DNA of 5,215 bases from Promethearchaeota archaeon. GTDB lineage: Archaea; Asgardarchaeota; Lokiarchaeia; Sigyniarchaeales; SOKP01. This document shows, piece by piece, positions 1 to 5,215 of the stretch. The notes under the pieces were generated by a model that was not told the DNA's origin, searched no databases, and saw only the letters and a list, made by a program, of their open reading frames with translations. The first letter of the stretch is position 1. The number at the start of each line of letters is the position of its first letter. The stretch is taken from contig DXJM01000117.1 in NCBI GenBank assembly GCA_019057355.1, positions 1 through 5,215 on the forward strand. The letters run 5' to 3'. The position numbers and the translations under genes were made by a program.

Positions 1-12
1 CTTTGATACTGA

Positions 13-61
13 TTTTTTTTATTTTATCCTGTTTTTTACTTTTTTCTTTAGTCTTGTTTTT
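13..61 (+). terminator. Oligo-T tract, probable archaeal-type terminator of a gene left of the window
   Basis: The plus strand carries four T runs close together (13-20, 32-37, 40-45 and 57-61) and almost no G or C. Archaeal transcripts commonly end at such consecutive U tracts without a hairpin. The most economical reading is that a plus-strand gene ends just left of the window and terminates here, which would make the downstream methyltransferase a separate transcript. No coding sequence was recognised in bases 1-107. A lysine-rich minus-strand frame runs through the tract but looks like low-complexity chance. Confidence 0.45.
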
Positions 62-80
62 GATTAACAGCAAATAATAA

Positions 81-105
81 TAATTTAAATGATATATTTA
101 AATTA
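81..105. promoter_or_regulatory. A/T-only inverted repeat and TATA-like region before the methyltransferase gene
   Basis: Bases 81-90 (TAATTTAAAT) and 96-105 (ATTTAAATTA) are perfect 10-base reverse complements separated by GATAT. Each arm contains the self-palindrome ATTTAAAT. The element ends two bases before the first ATG. Its position suits a promoter with TATA-like boxes, an operator for a dimeric regulator, or both. If the left TTTAAA is the TATA box, transcription would begin near 113, which would favour the second ATG (120) as the start. The element is built only of A and T in an AT-rich genome, and ATTTAAAT recurs elsewhere in the window, so chance is a real alternative. Confidence 0.35.
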
Positions 106-107
106 AG

Positions 108-2180
108 ATGGGAAAAGTAATGCTCAAAAAAGATCTGGTAAAAGTATCCAATTTAAAAACGCTATTCACGCTTATCAATCAGCATCTTTATGCTAAATTG
201 AAATATGTTGATACCGATACTCGTGCCCGATCGAGAGAAATGATTAATTTGCTGTTAATCAAGTTAGTGGATGAAATGAATAAATCCCCTGACGATGAGC
301 TTGATTTTTATATCCGGGAAAATGAAACAGATCAAGATCTATTAAAACGCCTGCAAGTTGTATTCAAGAATAACGTGCACAATAAATATCCTGAGATCGT
401 AAGTAAAAATGAACATATTGGTTTGAATGGGGAGCTCTTAAGCTTGATCGTAAAAGAATTACAACACGTTTCTTTGCTCCAATCTTCAAAGGACATTTTT
501 GCTGATGCTTTTGAAATATTTGTAAGTAAATTGTTAAAAGAAGAGGGAGGTCAATTTTTTACTCCTTCTAATATAATAAGATTCATGGTTCACTATTTAA
601 ATCCTAAAATTGATTCTAAAATTTTAGATCCTGCTTGTGGTCATGGAGGTTTCCTTTTAGAAGCAAAAGATTTTCTTTGGGATAAAATAAAAAAATCTTC
701 AGAACATCCAGCTCAAAAAATGAAATCCATGATTTCAAACCTCTATGGTATTGATAAAGATCCATTTCTTGTAAAAATATGCAAGCTTTACTTGGAAATC
801 TTGAGTAGTGGAAGGTCGAACATAGTATGTGAAAATTCTCTTGATCCACGTTCTTACCGCTCTGAGGCTCAAAGTTTGATTAAAAACGACCATTTTGACT
901 ACATATTCACAAATCCTCCCTTTGGAGCGAGAATTCCCATCGATAATAAAGATATATTAGCGTTATACGAGCTAGGTCACGCGTGGAAGAGTGAAGGTGA
1001 TTCAAACTGGGAAATGCAATCTAAATTAATTCATAAGAAAGCACCACAAATTCTTTTTATAGAACGATGTGTCCAATTATTAAATGACGGAGGTAAATTG
1101 GGGATTGTACTTCCAGAAGGATTATTCGGAAATCCCTCTGATCGAAACATATGGGAGTATTTAAAGTTAAAAGGAAAGATTTTAGGTATAATATCATTGC
1201 ACCAAAATACTTTCCAACCATATACGTGTAATAAAACTAGTATTCTATTTTTTCAAAAATTAAAAAAAGCTCCCCATAATTATATAATTAATTTTGCTAT
1301 AGTGAATAATATCGGTCATGATAAAGATGGAAAGATCCTTTTTAAATTAAATAAAAATGGAACGAAAAAACTAGATTCTGAAGCAAATCCAATAATTAAT
1401 GATGATTTAATAGCCCTTAATGATAAAATCAAGAATAGTGAGGATTTTGATTATCATAAAGATCAGCTTGTATTTAATATCGCTTTAAACAAGATTAAAA
1501 ATAATATTTTTATTCCCAATTATTATACGGGAGTAGAACGGAATCTCAAAAAGCTTTCGGAAGATAAAGATTACACTTTACTTTCAATTAAGGATTTAAT
1601 TAATAAGAACATCATTTATACAAAAAATAATGGTTTTATCCCTAGAGGAGATGAAATTGGTTCTAATGTATATGGATTAGGCGAAATTCCGTTTATAAGA
1701 ACGAGTGATCTAAATAATTGGGAAATCAATCTCAATTCTCATAAAAAAACATCCAAAGAATTGTATGAATTGTACAGGAAAAAGCAGAATATTGAAACAG
1801 GAGATATTTTATTAGTGAAGGATGGTGGTCCGAATTTGATCGGAAAAACGGGATATATAACTGAATTGGACAGGAAAATCATCATTCAAAGCCATATATA
1901 TCAATTAAAAATTATAAAAAATGATTTGGAAATTGATTCCTACCTTCTATTATACTTATTAAATCTTGATATTGTTCAAAAACAAATAAAAGCCATTACA
2001 TTCATTCAAGGAACGATAGCCACGATTGGAAATCGAATTATAGACGTTATTTTACCCCTTCCTTCCCTAAAAAGCAAAAGAATAGAGATTTCAAGGTATA
2101 TACGAGAAATAATTGAAGATAAAATTAAAAATAGGAAAAAGATAGACGATTTATCTATAGATCTTATAAGTCAAAAATAA
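108..2180 (+). CDS. N6-adenine DNA methyltransferase fused to a type I specificity (HsdS-like) domain
   Basis: This protein probably methylates adenine at N6 in a specific DNA sequence using S-adenosylmethionine. Residues about 15-145 are helical and resemble the N-terminal part of HsdM-type enzymes. GGQFFTP (147-153) leads into the methylase fold. Motif I is DPACGHGGF (174-182, SAM binding), with His where Thr or Ser is more usual. GIDKDPF (214-220) follows, then the catalytic motif IV NPPFG (269-273) and GIVLPEGLFG (332-341). Residues about 488-690 form one target-recognition domain of the type I specificity family, with IPFIRTSDL (527-535), GDILLVKDG (565-573), TIATIGNR (636-643), the conserved proline-rich end ILPLP (648-652) and a final basic helix. 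One recognition domain implies half a bipartite site per chain. No PD-(D/E)xK or helicase motif is visible, so it is either a solitary methyltransferase or the modification/specificity part of a system whose nuclease lies elsewhere. It is full length and undisrupted. ATG 108 is the first in frame after a stop at 99; ATG 120 is a credible alternative, and neither has a strong Shine-Dalgarno. Family assignment is firm; the biological role is inferred. Confidence 0.93.
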   Translation: MGKVMLKKDLVKVSNLKTLFTLINQHLYAKLKYVDTDTRARSREMINLLLIKLVDEMNKSPDDELDFYIRENETDQDLLKRLQVVFKNNVHNKYPEIVSKNEHIGLNGELLSLIVKELQHVSLLQSSKDIFADAFEIFVSKLLKEEGGQFFTPSNIIRFMVHYLNPKIDSKILDPACGHGGFLLEAKDFLWDKIKKSSEHPAQKMKSMISNLYGIDKDPFLVKICKLYLEILSSGRSNIVCENSLDPRSYRSEAQSLIKNDHFDYIFTNPPFGARIPIDNKDILALYELGHAWKSEGDSNWEMQSKLIHKKAPQILFIERCVQLLNDGGKLGIVLPEGLFGNPSDRNIWEYLKLKGKILGIISLHQNTFQPYTCNKTSILFFQKLKKAPHNYIINFAIVNNIGHDKDGKILFKLNKNGTKKLDSEANPIINDDLIALNDKIKNSEDFDYHKDQLVFNIALNKIKNNIFIPNYYTGVERNLKKLSEDKDYTLLSIKDLINKNIIYTKNNGFIPRGDEIGSNVYGLGEIPFIRTSDLNNWEINLNSHKKTSKELYELYRKKQNIETGDILLVKDGGPNLIGKTGYITELDRKIIIQSHIYQLKIIKNDLEIDSYLLLYLLNLDIVQKQIKAITFIQGTIATIGNRIIDVILPLPSLKSKRIEISRYIREIIEDKIKNRKKIDDLSIDLISQK

Positions 2181-2200
2181 GCAAACGAGATTAGTAAATC

Positions 2201-2220
2201 GACCATTATTTAAATGGGTC
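2201..2220 (+). other. Small stem-loop after the methyltransferase stop codon
   Basis: GACCATT (2201-2207) can pair with AATGGGTC (2213-2220), with one bulged G and the loop ATTTA. It lies 20 bases after the methyltransferase stop. It could mark or protect the 3' end of that mRNA, but no T run follows on the plus strand, so it is not a standard intrinsic terminator. The stem is short and may be chance. Confidence 0.25.
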
Positions 2221-2240
2221 ATGATATGAATTTATCAGAT

Positions 2241-2266
2241 AAAAAAATAAGAATAAGAATAAAAAA
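2241..2266 (-). terminator. T-rich terminator of the acyl-CoA ligase gene
   Basis: Read on the minus strand, the bases just after the ligase stop codon are a T6 run (2266-2261), a TTC/TTA-rich stretch and a T7 run (2247-2241), with no GC hairpin. This fits U-tract-dependent archaeal termination. It also lies in the spacer between two convergent genes, where termination is expected. The plus strand has no equivalent T run here. Confidence 0.55.
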
Positions 2267-2268
2267 TT

Positions 2269-4059
2269 TTAATTATATAAAGCATTTAATTGATTTCCAT
2301 AATTTTGAAGCACATTTCTACGCTTGAGTTTCATAGTTTGGGTTAACATTCCGTTATCGATTGTAAAATCTTCAGCAATGATTAAAAATTTCTTTGGAAT
2401 TTCATACCCTCCAAATGTTCCTTTCAATTGGTTAGTGGCCTGATCGCTTAAAAATTGCTGAACTTTTGGGTTTTTAACCAATTCGTTAGGATTAGTTTCG
2501 GTTATTCCTGCTTGTTTAGTAAACATTGGAAGAATTTGAAAATTAGGAACAATAAGGCAAACAGTATGCACTTTACCATCACCATAAATCATGGCGTTAG
2601 CAATATATTGATTTAGCTTGAGTTCTTCTTCTATTGAAGCGGGATGAACGTATTTTCCATTTTCTAACTTAAATTCTTCTTTAAATCGACCGGTAATGAA
2701 TAAGAAACCCTCTTCATCAAGTTTACCTCGATCTCCCGTTCGTATACCTCTTCCCAATTTAGGGTCTTCTATGAATACTTCCTTTGATTGTTCAGGTTTA
2801 TTATGATATCCCTGCATTACGTTTGGACCAAAGCATAGAATTTCTCCATCTTCACTATCTTCTCCTACTAAGGATTTATCAATAACTACGGTAACATTCT
2901 CAATTGGTTTTCCAACTGAACCTAATTTGTAAGCTGCAGGGCAATTAGCGGTAATAACAGGAGATGTTTCTGTCAAACCATATCCATCATAAGTGGCAAT
3001 CCCAATATCAATAAAAAATTGAGCAATATCAGGATTCATTACGGCACTCCCCGTAACTGCATACCTTAATTTTCCTCCAAATAAAGCACGGATTTTCTTA
3101 AATACAACCTTCATTACAAGTTTATCCTTTGCTCCTACCTTACCTCCTTCTCTCAAAGTTGCAGCAGTTTTTAGAGCTCCTTGAAATAATGCTTCTTTCT
3201 TTGGTCCTTCTTGCTTCATTTTTAAATGGATACCTTGATAAACTTTATTAAAAATTCTTGGCACTGCAATTAAAACAGTTGGTTGTACTTTTGGCATGTC
3301 AATTGTAAGCGTATCCGTGGTATCCATAAAACCACATGACTCGCCTGAAGATATATTGTGATATAATTCACAAGTTTGACCAAAACTATGAGCCCACGGT
3401 AAAATTGAGAATGATCTATCTTTATAGGTAACATCAGGGAAATTTACATCTGCCGCATGCACGTTGGATGTAAAATTACCATGACTTAAAAGAACACCTT
3501 TAGGATCACCAGTAGTTCCAGAAGTATAAATTAAACCTGCAATATCACTCCAGTGAGGCTTGACAGATTTAATGGGATTTTTGGTTCCCAATTCTTCGAG
3601 TGATTTCATGCTATTTTCAGCATTACTTCTGATTATATATATTTCTTGAAGGGTGTTAATCTCATCTTTATATCCTTTTACGATTTTGTAAACTTCATCA
3701 TTAACAACAAAGAGGACTTTCACGTTCCCATCTTTCACGATGTATTTCCATACTTTTTCCAATTCCTTTTCATACATTGGAACAAGTCTTGCGTTAAGGC
3801 CATAAGTAGCAAAAGCAATAACCGCCCATTCTACACAATTATTAATGATCAAACCCACTGCGTCATCTTTTTTTATACCGATCTGAGCCAATCCTGCTCG
3901 TAAATTATCGACGCGGCTAGCGAGCTCACCATAAGAAATCCATTCATATTCTCCATCTGCATTCTTTGTCCCGAAACATTTTTTATCGGAAAATTCCTTG
4001 GTAGCCTTTTCAAATATGTCAACTAAGTTATTTGGCTTTCTATACCATTCTTCTTTCAT
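2269..4059 (-). CDS. Long-chain fatty-acid-CoA ligase (AMP-forming acyl-CoA synthetase)
   Basis: This enzyme activates a fatty acid with ATP to acyl-adenylate and transfers it to CoA, feeding beta-oxidation or lipid acylation. It has no signal peptide or clear membrane helix, so it should be cytosolic or peripheral to the membrane. The AMP-binding P-loop is YTSGTTGDPKG (178-188), the adenine/substrate motif is YGLTET (360-365), and the ribose-binding aspartate sits in TGD (441-443). The hinge and C-terminal domain start at GRFKEEFKLENGKY (457-470), whose FKLxNGKYVxP pattern is typical of long-chain ligases rather than acetyl-CoA synthetases. The C-terminal motif LTQTMKLKR (572-580) supplies the likely adenylation lysine. 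At 596 residues it has the usual family length and appears complete. The start is supported by GAGG seven bases upstream. It is convergent with the methyltransferase and divergent from the membrane acyltransferase gene. Chain-length preference cannot be read from sequence. If the host is an archaeon with ether lipids, degradation of fatty acids is more likely than membrane synthesis; that is inference. Confidence 0.95.
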   Translation of the reverse strand: MKEEWYRKPNNLVDIFEKATKEFSDKKCFGTKNADGEYEWISYGELASRVDNLRAGLAQIGIKKDDAVGLIINNCVEWAVIAFATYGLNARLVPMYEKELEKVWKYIVKDGNVKVLFVVNDEVYKIVKGYKDEINTLQEIYIIRSNAENSMKSLEELGTKNPIKSVKPHWSDIAGLIYTSGTTGDPKGVLLSHGNFTSNVHAADVNFPDVTYKDRSFSILPWAHSFGQTCELYHNISSGESCGFMDTTDTLTIDMPKVQPTVLIAVPRIFNKVYQGIHLKMKQEGPKKEALFQGALKTAATLREGGKVGAKDKLVMKVVFKKIRALFGGKLRYAVTGSAVMNPDIAQFFIDIGIATYDGYGLTETSPVITANCPAAYKLGSVGKPIENVTVVIDKSLVGEDSEDGEILCFGPNVMQGYHNKPEQSKEVFIEDPKLGRGIRTGDRGKLDEEGFLFITGRFKEEFKLENGKYVHPASIEEELKLNQYIANAMIYGDGKVHTVCLIVPNFQILPMFTKQAGITETNPNELVKNPKVQQFLSDQATNQLKGTFGGYEIPKKFLIIAEDFTIDNGMLTQTMKLKRRNVLQNYGNQLNALYN

Positions 4060-4066
4060 TTTTTTT

Positions 4067-4070
4067 CCTC
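4067..4070 (-). promoter_or_regulatory. Ribosome binding site of the acyl-CoA ligase gene
   Basis: The minus strand reads GAGG here, followed by seven A bases and then the ATG. Core and spacing fit a Shine-Dalgarno site and fix the ligase start at 4059. It is the only clear Shine-Dalgarno among the three genes. Confidence 0.7.
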
Positions 4071-4107
4071 ATATTATTTTTTTTCTTTTCATTTATTTTT
4101 TCAGTAA

Positions 4108-4116
4108 TTAATATAA
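4108..4116 (-). promoter_or_regulatory. TATA-like box of the acyl-CoA ligase gene
   Basis: The minus strand reads TTATATTAA. With the usual archaeal spacing, transcription would start near 4085, giving an A-rich leader of about 25 bases that contains the GAGG site. The core TATATTAA is identical to the box on the other strand at 4265-4272. The call rests on position and similarity only. Confidence 0.45.
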
Positions 4117-4264
4117 CAAACACTTACTAAAAAAAAATTTTGGTTTCTTTTTACATATTGAAGAATAATTTTTATTGAAAAGAATTGTTGGTTCTACATA
4201 TTTATTATAAATCACATTTTTAAGTAGTAGTAGGTTAATTTAACAATTTTTTAATACAATCTCC

Positions 4265-4272
4265 TATATTAA
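4265..4272 (+). promoter_or_regulatory. TATA-like box of the membrane acyltransferase gene
   Basis: TATATTAA lies 37 bases before the ATG at 4310. A start about 27 bases from its centre would fall near 4295 and leave a leader of roughly 15 bases without a Shine-Dalgarno, which is plausible for an archaeal gene. A weaker alternative box, TTTATTATA, lies near 4200-4208. Confidence 0.4.
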
Positions 4273-4309
4273 ACATTATTCAAAATGAATAACAATAATA
4301 ATAACCTTA

Positions 4310-5215
4310 ATGAAGAGAATAAAATGTATTGATATTCTTCGAGGTCTTGCCATTATTTGCATGTTTTTATACCATATTCAGATTTGGTGGATAAATAAGA
4401 ATGATATATCAATTATCAATGCCTTATATTCAACTTATGCAATTTTAGGAACAACAGGTTTTCTCTTTATTAGTGGTGTTAGTACGATGCTTTCTTATAA
4501 ATTTAGAATGCAAAAGATTGATAAAGAATATACTAAAAGAGTAATAAAGAGAGAATATTTCTTTCGGGCACTCTTCATTTTAATAATTGCATTATTATAT
4601 AATATTTTTATCGCATTCACTTTTGGAATAATAACAGACATTTGGAAATGGTTTATTTTACTCACGATAGCATTTTCATTGCTCCTGGCTTGGCCTTTAT
4701 TAAAAACTTCAAAATTATTAAGAGTCTATGTTGCGGGAATATTCTTTTGTGTTGATCAATTTTTAGTAGTATTTTTAGCCAATTTTCAAGGGCAATTAAA
4801 TCTTTTTGGAATACTATTTTATATCCTTTATAATTCTTTAGATCAAGATCCAATAATGTCTTTTTTCAGTTTCTTCTTGATTGGAACCGTGATTGGTGAT
4901 CTTATTTTTGAGACTCAACAAAAAGAAGAATTTTCCCAACGAAAATATTACTTAACTAGAAGATTCTTGATACCTTGCCTTATCATTGGGGGTATTATGA
5001 TTTTTTGTGGTATTTCTCTTCAAATTCCGGAAATCTTGAAAGTCGAAAAGGCGGGATTTGATGCGACCGTTGATTTTCCGAATTTTTTAAGTCGAGGAAC
5101 ATTATCTTGGATGATATTTGCCATCGGTATTGAATTGGTATTAATATCAGTGCTCTATAGCATAGAAGTTCTTGAAATTTTTAAAATAAAAAGAAGCTAT
5201 AAATCCCTATATTAA
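4310..5215 (+). CDS. HGSNAT/DUF1624-like polytopic membrane acyltransferase, possibly truncated at its C-terminus
   Basis: This is an integral membrane protein with about eight or nine hydrophobic segments (near residues 9-26, 41-63, 83-106, 112-130, 138-157, 163-174, 183-200, 219-237 and 264-286). The N-terminal pattern RIKCIDILRG followed by MFLYH (His22) is the hallmark of DUF1624/heparan-alpha-glucosaminide N-acetyltransferase-type and related acyltransferases. GFLFISGVS (50-58) and FPNFLSRGTLSW (256-267) also recall DUF1624 proteins. Such proteins are thought to pass an acetyl or acyl group from CoA to a sugar or other acceptor across the membrane; the substrate here is unknown. ATG 4310 is the first in frame after a TGA at 4286, and there is no Shine-Dalgarno. 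The stop codon is the last three bases of the window, and the end KRSYKSLY comes where relatives, as I recall them, go on into further membrane helices. The gene may therefore be truncated or frameshifted, or be a genuinely short variant. The related Acyltransferase_3 family (PF01757) is an alternative assignment. Confidence 0.75.
   Translation: MKRIKCIDILRGLAIICMFLYHIQIWWINKNDISIINALYSTYAILGTTGFLFISGVSTMLSYKFRMQKIDKEYTKRVIKREYFFRALFILIIALLYNIFIAFTFGIITDIWKWFILLTIAFSLLLAWPLLKTSKLLRVYVAGIFFCVDQFLVVFLANFQGQLNLFGILFYILYNSLDQDPIMSFFSFFLIGTVIGDLIFETQQKEEFSQRKYYLTRRFLIPCLIIGGIMIFCGISLQIPEILKVEKAGFDATVDFPNFLSRGTLSWMIFAIGIELVLISVLYSIEVLEIFKIKRSYKSLY

Noticed and set aside
1..72. Lysine-rich minus-strand frame open to the left window edge
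   Set aside because: No ATG, only TTG/CTG candidates; it is the complement of the oligo-T tract and so low-complexity by construction. A terminator explains the tract better.
108..540. Possible PD-(D/E)xK nuclease domain in the N-terminal part of the methyltransferase
   Set aside because: I looked for a spaced acidic pair followed by (D/E)xK and a preceding glutamate; none has the right order, and the segment reads as an HsdM-type helical region.
616..849. 77-codon minus-strand open frame inside the methyltransferase gene
   Set aside because: It lies wholly opposite a well-conserved methylase segment (motif I region), has no recognisable motif and no ribosome binding site; it is a frame shadow.
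3646..3903. 85-codon plus-strand open frame opposite the acyl-CoA ligase gene
   Set aside because: It is antisense to a conserved gene, has a composition typical of a shadow frame, and has no promoter or ribosome binding site.
4144..4184. Weak inverted repeat TTCTTTT ... AAAAGAA in the divergent spacer
   Set aside because: Seven A/T-rich bases separated by a long loop, as expected by chance in this composition, and not placed next to either proposed TATA box.
4285..4332. 15-codon plus-strand frame (Asn-rich, MNNNNNN start) overlapping the acyltransferase start in another frame
   Set aside because: It is generated by the AAT repeat, has no ribosome binding site, and its ATG lies before the transcript start expected from the TATATTAA box at 4265. 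A regulatory upstream ORF is not supported.
4662..4853. 63-codon minus-strand open frame opposite the membrane protein gene
   Set aside because: It is antisense to the hydrophobic segments of the acyltransferase and matches no known protein; it is a shadow.

Overview
The window is very AT-rich (roughly 30% G+C by eye) and holds three protein genes with short AT-rich spacers. No RNA gene, CRISPR array, insertion sequence or long repeat was seen. Several features suggest an archaeon, most plausibly an Asgard/Lokiarchaeota-type genome. There are TATA-like boxes about 25-30 bases ahead of the likely transcript starts, oligo-T tracts without GC-rich hairpins at gene ends, and an A-rich leader with a short GAGG site before the acyl-CoA ligase gene. 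The combination of a long-chain acyl-CoA ligase with a DUF1624-like membrane acyltransferase also fits. This assignment is inference, and an AT-rich bacterium is not excluded.

Layout. Bases 1-107 are an oligo-T tract, probably the 3' terminator of a gene left of the window, followed by an A/T-only inverted repeat just before the first gene. Bases 108-2180 (+) encode a 690-residue N6-adenine DNA methyltransferase fused to one type I specificity (HsdS-like) target-recognition domain, with no visible nuclease. Bases 2181-2268 form a short convergent spacer with a small stem-loop and a T-rich terminator for the minus-strand gene. Bases 2269-4059 (-) encode a complete 596-residue long-chain fatty-acid-CoA ligase. 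Bases 4060-4309 are a divergent promoter region with one TATATTAA box facing each way. Bases 4310-5215 (+) encode a 301-residue polytopic membrane protein of the HGSNAT/DUF1624 acyltransferase type, whose stop codon is the last three bases of the window; it looks shorter than its relatives.

How the genes relate. The methyltransferase is its own unit, and any restriction partner would have to lie left of the window. The ligase and the membrane acyltransferase are divergently transcribed from a shared spacer. Both use CoA chemistry (one makes acyl-CoA, the other family consumes an acyl- or acetyl-CoA donor), but a common pathway is only a guess. No clearly novel multi-gene system is visible. 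The points most worth checking are the nuclease-less methyltransferase-specificity fusion with its upstream dyad and the apparent truncation of the membrane acyltransferase.
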